A stretch of DNA of 64,000 bases from Mactra quadrangularis (lineage: Eukaryota > Mollusca > Bivalvia > Venerida > Mactridae). The notes below the pieces were generated by a model, which was not told the origin of the DNA, ran no database searches, and saw only the letters and a list, made by a program, of their open reading frames with translations. Made by a program: the position numbers and the translations under genes. Each line of letters opens with the position of its first letter. The stretch's first letter is position 1. The stretch lies in assembly GCA_025267735.1 (NCBI GenBank), contig CM046311.1, positions 28,439,399-28,503,398 of the forward strand, in the 5' to 3' direction. This document shows, piece by piece, positions 21,095-33,678 of this stretch.

Positions 21095-21861
21095 CATACA
21101 ATCGTCTAGGTAGATACTACTGCGCAATAATACAAAAAACTTCTCTCCGTGCACATTTAGAAAGTTGATTGATTCATGTGTAAAAAAACACATTTAATAT
21201 CATAATTTTAAGTATTTGTTGAAATTACTTTTTCAACTTATCTACTTTTGATAGTACACATACTTTTCTGCTGCACTATTTCTTGATCGCATTGACTCAT
21301 TGATTTCTATTGAGTTGAAGGTGTTGTTCGTTCTTTTTCAAATTTCCAAGAGCGCTGACATAGAAAGGAATTCAAAAGAATTCCTTCCAAAAATCAAAAC
21401 TGATTCCATAGAGATCATACGCTTTGACGTGCGATCAAAAATGTTCATTTGTGCTTAATTCAGTTATTTGTTTGTTTAGCTACGACATTATGCCAAATCA
21501 TTTGGATTAAGTATATGAACATCATCACATTATGTGAGAGACGATCCCGTCCACTAAGTAGTTTAGAACGATGAATAAATTTGCAATCACTCATCAAAAT
21601 GGTTGTTGAAATTCACGATAGCGTTAACGATGATAGATATATAAAGAATTGTTCAGATGAACCCTAATTTGGTTAAATTACCCTGTCTCCCATTACATCC
21701 GATATTTTGTGCAGTATAATAATGAGAAAACTTGGTGAACAACGATCACTTGTCTCATTCGATAAATTAAGTCTTGGTAACAATGGTAAGATTTCCTAAT
21801 TAAAGGCTGTGCCATGGCTAACAGTGGCCTTTAAATCAACATTGGTTCATATACAGTCATT

Positions 21862-22020
21862 CAGGAACAGTGGCCCAGTGGTAGGGTTCGAGGGGTTCCG
21901 GGTTCGAACCCAACTATGAGCACTTTGAGATATAACTTAAGCTACAGTTGTTCCACTCCATCTAGGTGTAAATTGGTAAGTATAGTGTGAAGGATCAAAT
22001 GCCTGGACATGTATATGGTT
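21862..22020 (+). mobile_element. SINE family A, plus-strand copy
   Basis: The head is GTGGCCCAGTGGTAGG. The B box GGTTCGAACCC is canonical. The body has CCACTCCATCTAGGTGTAAA. Part of the D to anticodon region appears deleted compared with the copy at 16148. Confidence 0.68.
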
Positions 22021-22450
22021 ATAATATATACACATGTGAAAACAATGGAATAAATATATTAATACAACATGTATAGTAAATAACTAACAGAGCGACATAG
22101 TCTAACGTCATATCTGAAATCAAGAACAATATAATCGTTCTTGTTCCTATTCGAGTTATTATTGAATTCTAAGAGAATAGAATGCTCTAATGGGAACCAT
22201 CGATGTATTGGCTAACGGCTTAATAACCATCAATATTGTCTGATGTAGACCAATGACTTAAATTGTCTGTGTCATTTATAAGTTTTCTTACAAATTTATT
22301 ACGTATACTGGAAATTAAGTATTGTATTGGACATGTGCCAGTAGACTTAGATTTAACACTACATAACACACATAGTTCTTACGTAATATACAAGCTCTTT
22401 GTGACAAATAACCATGGGACAGTGTCCGTACGATAATTTGAAGACTTGAT

Positions 22451-22755
22451 CTCACTCGTGCACACCCGTTAGGTCAGTCGGTAGCACACAAGTCTACTGA
22501 TCATGGGATCATGGGTTCGATTCCCTAACGGGCCATGCTTTCGTAGAGTTATAATCATGAAATAATCTTAATGGTTATTCTCCCTCCTACCACAGATTCT
22601 AAATCATGTGGAACACAATATGCTTAATATAGTAACTGGTTAAAAGCCAAATCCAGAGATTTAGCATTTCCAGGAGCGGCGAGTAGGTTGACTGATCGCC
22701 GTGATATGATACAATCATTCAATGTGTTGCTTTGGCGTTTAACCCAACAACAAGC
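22451..22755 (+). mobile_element. SINE family B, best copy
   Basis: The tRNA-like head has matching acceptor ends CCCGTTA and TAACGGG, A-box region TAGGTCAGTCGGTAGC and B box GGGTTCGATTCCC. The body has CATGCTTTCGTAGAG, TCATGAAATAATC and CTCCCTCCTACCACAGATTC. The tail has GGAGCGGCGAGTAGGTTGAC, TCGCCGTGATATGA and TTGGCGTTTAACCCAACAAC. Other copies are 37561 (plus), 55925 and 56660 (minus), and the chimeric copies at 4757 and 18631. Although the tRNA fold is near intact, the body and tail show it is a SINE, not a tRNA gene. Confidence 0.78.
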
Positions 22756-22759
22756 CCAA

Positions 22760-23570
22760 ACTATTGCAAGTTAATAAATGTGTATTACATTGAACCACTC
22801 AGTGGAAATTGGCATCCCCCATCCTGGAAGCAGAGCAAGGGATTATGAGAATGAACGACTGTGTTTTTATCTTCTATCTTCCCTTGTACCGCCAGGCGAC
22901 TTGATAGAAATCGTTAGCGTGACAAAAATAGCCAAGGCTACTAGCCGAATATTACCCATATTTAAACTGCGGTTGGTACGCGTTTAGATAAGTGTTTCTC
23001 TGAGTTGAAAGAGGAACGTCAGTATTATACATGTTAACTGGAGTATTACAAACTATATCAAAGTATTGAAATACAGAAAGACTTCCGTTCTCATTGAAAT
23101 CTAACAAATCAATACTAAATGTTACTCCTTAAGCAGTAGATTCATGTACTAATCGTGCAGTGCAAAAATGCTGGCGAAATACTAATTCTACCCTGCAAAT
23201 ACTATCAGTTCAAAATACTAAGATTTATTTCCTCTTCTTCCCATACAAAATCTTGAAATACAGTTTTCCCCGTACACTTTGTCACTTAGCATACAAATTT
23301 TGTAGGTATTTTAATTATGGAACAATACTGTAAAACTTAAACTTTAAGTAATACAATAATGACCGCAGTATCATTACATTAAACAGCTACATACACTATC
23401 AATATACAAATCATTTTATTGCGCTTACGACATAAACTTCTCAACATGGAAAGTAAACCTTTGATTTGCTGTGGTTGATATCAACACTTCATTGATTACT
23501 AGGTAAGTGTATACTGCTTAGTGTAATAACGAGATGACGGAACTACTTTTATTGCTGACTGCGTAGTATA
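22760..23570. other. Intergenic, nothing recognised
   Basis: Short frames occur (for example from 22778) but have no features of a real protein. Confidence 0.5.
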
Positions 23571-23571
23571 T

Positions 23572-23896
23572 CAGTAGCGTGTTCAATTACACAAAACGTT
23601 TCAGAACGTTACATAACGATACATTCGGAACTCCTCGGCCATTCGCTGCAAATAACCTAATCTAATACACAAATATGAGATCGTTAAGGCAATGGTGATG
23701 TTTCAAAATTTACGGACTAAAAACGAAACATCAGTCAATGCCTAAACGATCAAATATTTGTTAACTTTAACACCGGTAGTTTCAAAATAGCGTCTAAATA
23801 TGTCCGAGATTATTCGCAGCGAATGGCCGAGGAGTTCCGAATGTATCGTTACGGAACGTTTTGTAACGTTTTGTGTAATTGAACATGCGGTAACTG
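23572..23896 (-). mobile_element. Foldback MITE, family M1, copy 2 (reverse orientation)
   Basis: The ends TGTTCAATTACACAAAACGT are inverted on both sides. Internal ATACATTCGGAACTCCTCGG and CAAAATAGCGTCTAAATATG match the copy at 3116-3423 in reverse complement. A 127-residue frame on the minus strand runs through it but is only the foldback sequence read through. Confidence 0.74.
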
Positions 23897-24485
23897 AACG
23901 CAGGGCTGATACACGTGTATCACTTCGCAGGTTAAACTGGTCGGACATTTGAATCGTCGATAGTTTACGACTTGTGGTATAAATCGCCAAAAGTCTAAAA
24001 ATCAACGTGAAAGTTATATAAACAAATAGATACTTGAGGAAACCTACTATATATGATTTACAACCACTTACATCATGTTTCTGTTTTAAACAAGCATTAT
24101 AAACTGATAATAAAATGCCATCCAAACGTCGTGAAACAAAATTCTGTTTTTAAGATAAGCCGAGTCATATTCATTTTTAATTTTATTCAACTATCTGTGG
24201 CAAATTATTACAATATCTCCGCACATTAATTTTATCGATCGTGAGTTCAAAAACACTGGAGTGAATATTTTAAACAGTGGGGTTAATGTATGCATCACTT
24301 ACAGTTGAATACAACTCATTAAGAGGCTCGACAAAAAGAAGCAAAGAGTCATCTGAGAACATTTCAAAATCAACTAGTTAATCATATTTTAGATAAAAAA
24401 AGCTTAAATGGTAAAACATTACTTGCTGTAGGCATGAACAGATTTTATCAACATTTCATGTGTCTAAAAATTGTTGTTGTTTTTT

Positions 24486-24770
24486 AACCCGCGTCGGTAG
24501 CACAGTTGGTAGCGCGCCTAGATTTCGAATCTAGTGTCCCGAAGGGGGTACGGGTACGAATCCCACCTGGGGAAGTTATACACTTTCATGAAAATTTGAC
24601 AATTATATCAATTATCCTCCATTATCGAGAAGTTTCCGGCCTTGTTGAAGGATAGGTGAGTACTGGTTATAGACAATGGTTAAAAAACTAGGATAGGTGC
24701 GCTGGACGCCGTAAGATAACCAAACAAATGTGTTGACACGGTGTTTAACCCTGTATAAATAAATAAAGCA
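24486..24770 (+). mobile_element. SINE family C, full length
   Basis: The head CGTCGGTAGCACAGTTGGTA, then GCGCGCC, leads to a B-box-like GGGTACGAATCCCACC. The body has CATGAAAATTTGACAATTAT and GAGAAGTTTCCGGCC, then GGTGCGCTGGACGCCGTAAG. The tail has GTGTTTAACCCTGTATAAAT then AAATAAA. This is the most intact head of the family. Confidence 0.8.
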
Positions 24771-24774
24771 ACAA

Positions 24775-26220
24775 ACACTTTTGGCGGGCACTGTACGTGA
24801 TATAAACTCTACCGTCAGAATGATAAATATATAAGCTAAGGACAGTATCGGTGATAGGTAAAAATAAAAGTAGTTTTAAACATACAGTGAAGTATACATG
24901 CCGTGAAAGATTTATGATATTCTATGATGTATAAAATACGTGATTTTTCTGTTCAAACTCAGTGATATCTGATACTTTGAACATGACGAGTGATTTTGTT
25001 GTCTTTGACATCGTAAATATTGTAAAACTCTAAAATAGTGACATTTGAAAAAGTCTCTTTTAATATTCTCAAATAGTGAATATTGAATTGTTTAAACATC
25101 TCGAATAGTGACTATTTTTACCTTGATAATGTTGGACTATAATTTCATTCTTGCTTAAATATAAATGACATCTAATAGATTGTTTCGAATATGATGCTTT
25201 CTTGTGAGTAAACTCAATTATTGACAGTTTATATACAATGTATTCATATTCTTATCTATTGAATTATGACATTTAATTTGTTTTACGGGATAGGTGCTTT
25301 ATTATAGTATAATACAATAAAGAGTTTGCTGTTGTTGGTGATGATATCAGAACAGAACAGAACCAAACTGACAGGAGAGGAAATAGAAGACAAAATAACA
25401 CCCAATACGTTTATTAGGACAATACACTGTTCTTCTAATGTAGGTAAGTACAGGAACATATATTGTAATTGTATAATAAAATATAGATGCTTATATAAAT
25501 GTACATGTACGTATTAGTTTATATGGTTCTGATATATTTTACAAGTAATAATTCCAGTCTTAAAATATAAAATGCTTTTTGAGCCATGTTTCACATGCTG
25601 TCTATATTTTATTTTGTGTAAAGAAGACACAAAAGGTTTTGATAACTTAAACTTGATGATAATTATTTCACTGACAGGCAGGCAAACGTAGAGACGGAAG
25701 GACAGACGGACGAACAGTTGGATTTAAAGATGGGCAAAAAGCTATAATAATATTTCACCGACAGACATGTAAAGAGCACATTATTGTTTTTGATACTAGT
25801 ATAAAATGAAAAATGTACGCTTTTAATTGTATAAATTGTCAATTATAAGAAACATATGCCATTGTTAATTATTACTGAATAAAAAAATAAGCAAACTTTA
25901 GTATTACCCATGATTAGAACAATGATATAATTTATTTGCAATATAGTCTAAGAAATTATTGAACTAGCAATGTACTGAACATAGGCACCAATTTTAGTAC
26001 AGAAATACAAAGGGCGTCAATAAAATAATGTTTTATTATGTAACTATAAACATAAAGGATAGACCAGGATATGCACTCATCAAATATTGCACTTGAATCA
26101 ATTTCCTCGCTTTATGTTTCTGTGGTGCATATTTTAATACAAATATAATAGGAATCTGTGTTTACAATTAGATTCCAGCTATTATTGTCATGTATCGTCA
26201 TACATTTTATGTTGATGAAG
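24775..26220. other. AT-rich intergenic with a short GACRGACGGA stretch
   Basis: A degenerate purine-rich run (GGCAGGCAAACG, GACGGAAGGACAGACGGACG) lies at 25677-25720. Nothing else was recognised. Confidence 0.45.
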
Positions 26221-26227
26221 AGATTGT

Positions 26228-26455
26228 TTAGTGGGTATCACGGTGGCAATACCACTTTATCATGACATCGCAAATGCTTCGGTCTTAAGATGAAAATCGT
26301 AAAAGTCAGCCTCGACTTTATGCCAACACTCTGGAAAATTATTTCATTTCGCAGGGCTACAATGACAAATCGATGTCCCTTTTTAATCCTTTTTCTTCTT
26401 CATGCCGTAGTATTTTTGATGTCATAGTCACGTGGTATTGCCTCCATGGTGAGTA
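26228..26455. repeat. Imperfect foldback with GACATC ends
   Basis: The left end is CACGGTGGCAATACCAC with CATGACATCGC. The reverse complement of the right end is CACCATGGAGGCAATACCAC with TGACTATGACATC. The fragment at 17973 shares these ends. A 98-residue minus-strand frame nearby is not supported as a gene. Confidence 0.45.
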
Positions 26456-26459
26456 CAAT

Positions 26460-29150
26460 GCAATATGATACATTTCACATTCGGAAAATATGGTGTTAAT
26501 ACACTTTAGGTCATACCTTCCCACTAAATACAACCAAAAACCTTTACTTAAGAGATAAACTGCATGTTGGATCTTTGAGGATGGATATGCTAGCCAAGAC
26601 TCTAATCCTAGAAAGCAGGTTAGGTGAGCAGACTGACTTAAATAACAAATCAAAGCACTGAAGCACTAGATTTATTTGAGTTACATAGTTAGCAATTTTT
26701 AGAATTAAAATAGAATTTTTTTTAAATACTGAAAAAACCTTTGACTATGATTACTGGTAACCATAAGCTGAAGCACATACACTGTTGGAATTGTTTTTTA
26801 TATATATATTGCCGGTGCTATTTGCGGATTCCGTATCTTAAATTTGATAGAAGCTCCAAACAGATAAAATATGCTGTCAAATAATAGATCAACAAACACA
26901 TTGCTAATGTGACTGACTACATGTGAGATATTTAGATTTAACTTAAAATGCTACACATAACTTTTACATGACATTAAATAGACAGATTATTGAACCTAGG
27001 TAAATTGGATAAAAACATGTTCGAAAATTTCGACTGCATATTTACTTAAGCATGATATTCGACTCCCAATTAAGTTCAATATTTTAATTAGAAAACTTTT
27101 CCCTCACACATATTTTGTTTAAACTTGCCAATATATTTTTCACGCTTCTTTTATAATAACCTGATGATCTAAAGTAGTGCAAAACGTTGAAAGTAAACAC
27201 ATATCATTTGTATTTATATAAAAGTGACAGATAAAACAGTTTATATGGGATATTTTATTACATATAATCACGTTACTGATGTGCCAGATAAATAAATCTA
27301 GAAATGTGTACAGTACAATCTTTCTTGTATAACACCCACTGGTAGGGACTAAAGTGTGTTGCTGTTTAGAGGTCGTTGCTCTGCAGGGATTAAATTCAAT
27401 AATAATTACGCCTAAGGGAAATATCTAAAGTTGTTGTTGTGCAGAGGATCTGTTCTGTTGAGGGTTGCTCGGCAGAGTAAATCTGTTTATATTACGTTTC
27501 TCCGTATTTATTTGTTAAACATCGGATAATTCCGTTACCATTCGTCAAAACATTTGCGATGCATAAAGTCCGAGTTGATACGACATTCAGAACTCTTCGA
27601 CTATTGTCAACACACATATACTTCGTAGAAGATCGTAGTGTTCCGAATGTTGATACGGATGAGAAAAATGCTAATCGTTAAACGTCGGGTATTTTCGTAA
27701 TCCTTCGTTTATAACTCACGAAAAAATACAAAAAGATGTTGAGATTTATATTCATGTAGATATATCAACGTCACCTGCATAGACCAAAGAGGGTTGTAAT
27801 AAAACTAAGACATGTGTGCAAACTATTGAAACTACTTAGGTAATAATTTATGGTCGAAATGTAACACTCTATTACCAATATGTTACATAAATATGTCACA
27901 TTTTGTAGTTACTTTAGGATTAATGTTGCAGGGAGTTTCAAGGTGTCTGGGTACCTTGTATATTTTTCTTGCAGATAAACGTTTTGCAACGATTGGCAAT
28001 TTTTGTTTAAATTTTCTCGATTTGCTAACCATTAGCATATTTTCAGTATCCCCGTTGTACATGAAACAACTAGGATAATGGACAACAGAATAACATTTTA
28101 ATGAATATTTCTCTCGTCATATTTTAATTTCTACTTTTAAAGCAATATATTGATATTTCCCTGAAATGTCTAATGTTGCTTAAGAAATTGGTCGAAGTGA
28201 AATAAATAGTACAACTCAATATGACACCAGTACTTTTCTGAGAAGAAAATACATACTTTTTGAGGAAAGAGCATGGGGCTAATTGTGCCCACAAAATGGC
28301 ATTAAAATAATGGAAAGTTATGTGAAAAAAACAAAATAAAGCATTCCACGGGGTACTTATTGTAATCGGTCATTTAGTCTTGTACTTTTATGGTAAAAGA
28401 ATTCCAAATGTAAGGTACAACCCGTCATTGAGTCATATATCAACCAAACTTATATTTCTCCACAATAGCCATGTATAATTGGCAGGCATTCATCCAAGGT
28501 TATGTACACACAATCTTTACAAAGTGGGACTACAGCATCAAATGTAGTTAACTACCAGTTAACAATGTCAATGAAAACATTCCTAGACTTGTTGTATTAT
28601 TATGCTATTTCTGTAACTATGATAATATTTATACTATAAAATGATGTTAATATAGAATACATATTTATATAACGAACAATCTATCCTAGCAATACATCTA
28701 ATGTTTATATACAGCTATTATGATAGGTTTGGTGTAACCGGAAATAAAGCTTTACAACGACTAAATTCATTCCATAATTGAACAAAGTGGACATGCACTT
28801 AAGACCACGTGAGCAAATGCCACAAATCGATGTACGTGTATCAACATCCCAGAGAATTAAATAAAAAACTTTTTGTAAAATAGTTACTCATTGATCAGTT
28901 AAAATAAAACATGTACGATAATGCAGAAACATAAGACCCTAAGGTTAGAGTGAGACGTTGTTGCTAAACGGTTTTGTAAAGTAACAACATAAAAATAAAA
29001 TATTTAACTATCTAAGTTTCATCCTAATGCACGTTCAATGCCTTTACAGCTATTACCTCTGGTCATCAGGCTACAACTGTATATCTATCAATCTCTCGGG
29101 GGAATTAAATTATGTGAAGTCGGCACATTGGTGCAATGAATATATACTAC
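26460..29150. other. AT-rich intergenic; weak foldback near 27570-27660
   Basis: GATACGACATTCAGAAC and GTTCCGAATGTTGATACG near 27577-27655 form a weak inverted pair resembling the M1 core CATTCGGAAC. The rest contains nothing recognised. Confidence 0.4.
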
Positions 29151-29157
29151 TCTTTCT

Positions 29158-29285
29158 TGTGTCGATTTACACTTGGGTTTAGTGAAACAATCGCCGACAA
29201 TCTATTGCTCAAAGGAAATGAGCAGTGGTTTTGTTTAGGCTCAAACCCGTGACCTCTTGATTGCTAAGCGGGCTTCCTTATACAT
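29158..29285 (-). mobile_element. SINE family A, minus-strand copy (degraded)
   Basis: Read on the minus strand it has CACGGGTTTGAGCC (B box), then GAGCAATAGATT and CACTAAACCCAAGTGTAAAT (body). The head is partial. Confidence 0.55.
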
Positions 29286-29989
29286 GTACTAGATGATTCT
29301 ATACTAAGCTATTTGTGTTTGAAGAGCATAATTAAATGCTTTCATTCAATGAGTATTGAGTCTAAACTAACTAGTATAAAAATTTTAAGGGTAACATCGT
29401 GCTGTAAAATAACTATACGATTTGAATAATTCATTATACACCTAAATATATAGTAATATCTTTATTTATCAAAGACTATTTGCAATTAGAATGCAATAGA
29501 TACCATTATACTACTCGAGTTCCGGAATTCTGTTTCATGGAATAAATTATAAAATATAAATGAAAGTTATTGTTTTAAGAAAGGTTTTATATTTTGACAT
29601 TAAAGGACAGATTTATAATGTATTCAGCTAAAATAATAAATGTTTTGAATTATTCATGAGACATTTTCGATGATCAATAAAAGACAGGACATTTGATGAC
29701 AGTAATGAATTATTCTATTATGTCAATGTAATGTATTATTTTATATCTCTACCCCTTTTTATTCAGCTATAAAATTACTTGTAAAAGAAATCATAAACTT
29801 TTATGAGAGGCAAACCGAGAAAGTCAAATATACCCTGAACAATAAAGAATTTTAGAGAAAGAAAATGGAGAAGAAAAAGTGAAATAAACGTTGTTTGTAA
29901 GTTAGGCATAGGTCAAGCTTTAAACCACAGGTTGGTCTGCAAACGTTCAGTCGCTTATATCGTTGTAATTTTGTACTATTTATCTATAC

Positions 29990-30245
29990 TGGGTTTAACG
30001 CCGTGTAAATAATGTTTGGGTTATTTTACGGCGTCCAGCGCACCAAACCTAGCTTTCCTGCACTTTTTGTCTATAACCATTACTAACCTACCCTTCCATA
30101 ATGCCGGAAACTTCTCAACGTACCTTATTAATGGAGAAATTGACTTTATTGTCAAATATTCATTGAAGGATATAACCTTTCCTGGTGGGATTCGAACCCG
30201 TACCCCCTTTGCGACACTGGATTTGAAATCCAGGCGCGCTACGTA
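29990..30245 (-). mobile_element. SINE family C, minus-strand copy
   Basis: In plus-strand order the tail GGGTTTAACGCCGTGTAAAT and body TTTTACGGCGTCCAGCGCAC, then TAGACAAA-type sequence, lead to GGTGGGATTCGAACCCGTAC (B box, inverted) and a head ending GGCGCGCTAC. Confidence 0.75.
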
Positions 30246-30249
30246 ATTT

Positions 30250-32375
30250 TATTTTATGAATGTAAAAGCTGTGTTCATGTCTATGTGCCAAAGAATGAGG
30301 AACATTTATTTTCAAAATATTGAATTCAAAAAGAATCCTGAATTTGAGAATATTTACGACAAGTTAGTTCAATTTATGTAAAAGTGTCTTTAAATCCATG
30401 CAGAAATTATTCCCATATTGATTTTGACCTCTTAAAATTTTTAAATAAGCGCCCTCATAATTTTAAAAAGACAACGTGTCTGATTTTTGTTTCGTTTTAG
30501 TATTGGTTAATTTCATTCAATTGTCAGTGGTGCATACATAAACCCCCGCTGTTTTAAATACTCATTACATTATTTCTGTATTTAAGTAATTAAATAAGCG
30601 AGGTTAATATACAAACCACTGAGAGTTGAATAGAATTTAACAATAGTTTTGTACATGTATAATTAAACTAACGCTAGATAATTATTAGGACAGAAACGCC
30701 TGTGGCTTTAACCAGTTCCATATTTATTTGACAAGAGAAAATATTGACCAAAATCAGATTTGTTTAGTATGTGTGTATACCAGCTTAGTTAGTTTGGTAA
30801 ATATTATATGAACTTTATTATAGTTAATTGGATCAGCTTGGAGTTAGATACAGTGCCTCCATAAAGGTCGTGGACAAAATACTGTTTTTTATTACCCAAT
30901 TCAAATTTCCCATGAAAAATAGTAATCGAACAGTCATTGGAGCAAATGCAAAATTTAGAAATATATCTTAAACTAATTCTTATTTTGTTCATTGACACAT
31001 TTTATGTATACATTATATTTTTTATTCATCACTACAGGAATCTAACCAGCTTGCCAACATTACTACCTGTTGACACAGCTTGTTCTGATAATACATGGAA
31101 TAGTGAATTTGACAAATACAAAATTGAATAAAATGACGTATATAAAACACATATGCATGCATATAACGAGGAATATAGAATGGGAAAAATAAAAAATGAT
31201 ATTTTATGCGTTATTGTTGTGACTTTATTATTTTATAATAAACATAGTAATGAAAACATGACATAAGTATTTATAGTGCGTACAAAAAAACAAAAGTCTG
31301 TTTATATAAACAATACAATAAACTAATTCACGACAGAGGATGCTCAGATGACAATAAGATGTTATAATAGTTTCAAGTTTTTGTGAGTGTCTTGTTGGAG
31401 TAATAGTAAAGTGTTCTATCATTACAAGGATGATTGACTCAGGGAGTAGTGGTTGATCCGCCACACTAATTTTGTATACATGAACTATACAATCTTTGTT
31501 TTTAATACTGCCTTACCTTTGAAATAGATTGGTTTGTTACTATGTTTACACAAACACGTAATGTTATTATGTGCGAACTATACATTATAGCTTAAACATT
31601 ACAACCAATACAATTATTTGATATACATGTATATGTATAGCTGTAATCGAAGAAAAAAACTACTTGCAGTAAACTTGACTTGACTAACAACGTTTGGAGG
31701 ACACTGATCATACAAAGGTCGCTTTAACAACGCTTTTATACATGTACATGTAGGCCTATGATTTATCACCCGCGAATTTTGGCAAATTCCGTTTATGTCA
31801 TTAGACGAAGTTTCCGTTGGCCAACCATTAATGAAGTTGTGATGATCAAATGTTTGTATAAATTCACAAACACATACTTTTACAATTTTTCTTTGTATTG
31901 CGGTCGTTTTAATGCATGACCAAAAATATTGTTTTTGAAATCAATGTTACTTACTGTGTGGGTTACAGTCGCATACCCTTCAGAGGTGCAAAGTTAAAGC
32001 TATTTATTGAATCGAATTGATTTTAAATAGTTTACCGTTCAACATTCACTAACATTGTATGATTGTGTGAGCAACTGAACTGATATCTCGAAAAACTTGG
32101 AGACTATATTTAATTGATAAAACGTTAAAAAATTCATGGATATTTCACTGTGTTTTATTCATACAAAGTCTTACATGGTTAATTGTTTTATAATCGGAGA
32201 AATTTCTACTTAAGTAAATATTACAATATTTATTTTATTAATCGGTTTATTCCATGTACAATCCGTTTTATTCTATTTCTGTGTCGTATAATCTACTAAT
32301 TTGTGAGAATTGATTAAAACTGACAGGCACACTGAGTTAAAAAGATGTAAGATAACAAATGTACATTATTGAGTT
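30250..32375. other. AT-rich intergenic; possible mariner-like end at 30853
   Basis: TACAGTGCCTCCATAAAGGT and the following GGACAAAATACTG, TTACCCAATTCAAATTT resemble the left 75 bp of the mariner-like MITE at 55269. No right end was found. Nothing else was recognised. Confidence 0.4.
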
Positions 32376-32380
32376 TAGTT

Positions 32381-32850
32381 GTGAAACAACCCGCTCTGTT
32401 AGAAACCGCATGCTAATTTATTTTTATTTGTGAAACGTCCCTCATTGTGAGAAATCAAATATTGGGTTATGCTTATTGTGGAACAAATCCTTATTTTGGG
32501 AAATCCCATGTTGGTCATATTCATGTGTGGAACATCCCTCTTTGAGAGAACTCTCGTGTTGATTTACATTTATTGTTGAAACAACCCTAGTTTTAAGTAA
32601 TTACTTATTCTTCAAGGATAGTTGTGAAACATTTCTCATTTTGTTACTTACTATTGTGTTCCGTTAATTTACGAAACAAGTCTCATGATAAGAAATTACC
32701 TGTTTTGTTCCGTAGGTATATTTATATAACAACCCTCATAGTAAAAAGCTCCTTATTAAGTTCTGTCCGCATTTTTTATTTATTTGAGAAACGACCCTCT
32801 CTATGAGAAATTTAATGAACGGTTCTTTCTGGATAATTGCGAAACAACCC
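32381..32850 (+). repeat. Degenerate tandem repeat, 48/49-bp period, about 10 units
   Basis: The core GTGAAACAACCCTCATT recurs near 32381, 32430, 32478, 32527, 32575, 32624, 32672 and 32721, then 32785 and 32838. The spacing alternates between 48 and 49 bp until the last two units. Units also share GAGAAATYCCATGTT. The array ends about 0.7 kb before the start codon of the cyclic-nucleotide-binding gene. Confidence 0.75.
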
Positions 32851-33548
32851 TTAATTAGAGACAGCCCATGTTGGGTTTTTGTCTGAATAGTTTATTGTAA
32901 ATGAATAGCGGCGCGCACATTATAAATATTGCCACATACTCAATGAGTATATATCGGTTCAATAATTAATACATGTCTGACTCGGATTGTATTATAATGT
33001 GAAATTAAGAGTAATGTTTTTTATTGCTAGAAGTTGGTTGTTATATGAATGATGTTATAACTTGGTGGTTTTTGGATTAAATAAGTTGATGGGTGACAAT
33101 GACTTACGACGTTTTTTTGTCGCAAGAGGTTTTAGTGAAAAAATCAAGGGCAGCATTTCTTAAAAGATCGTGCGATAATAGAAAGGCAGTTTATTATCTA
33201 AACATGTAAAATACATGTGAAAATAATTTTCTGCGCATAATAAAAAAATGTAGAATAATGTAGCAATACAATAAAGAAGGATTTACGAATAAAATCGATC
33301 TTGAGACGTTTTGATAATACGGGTCCCAGGTTTTATATGTTTTACGATCATTTTAGTCGTAAAATAATTTTTCGTGGTAAGCTACTTCCAGTATGAGACT
33401 ACTGATGGTTGTTCTATTATATAATAATTACATCTTGTATTACAGACAAAGTCTCCACACATCCTTCTATATACGACCATACAGATGTAACACACAGTGA
33501 ATGGATTAAATAATATTACTGGATATTTAGATCTACGACTGTGACAAT

Positions 33549-33678
33549 ATGGCGAACACATTTGAAAAAGTTTTACAAGTGATATCAAAGAAGCCAGAGC
33601 AAAGACAAGATTTTGAAATACAAGGCTTGTTACCATGGTTACGGAAAAAATCTAAATTATTTTCTACATTGAAAACAG
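33549..33678 (+). CDS. CNBD2-like gene, exon 1
   Basis: Exon 1 has 43 codons plus one base and begins MANTFEKVLQVISKKPEQRQ. It ends at the donor AAAACAG|GTAAGA, close to consensus. An acceptor-like TTTAG at 33526-33530 leaves room for an upstream 5'-UTR exon. Confidence 0.8.

Noticed and set aside
22464..22535. Possible functional tRNA gene
   Set aside because: The acceptor stem and B box are good, but the anticodon stem is not convincing and the sequence continues into the SINE-B body and tail found in other copies.
23742..24125. 127-codon minus-strand frame
   Set aside because: Its C-terminal half is the foldback MITE read through and the rest has no recognisable domain.
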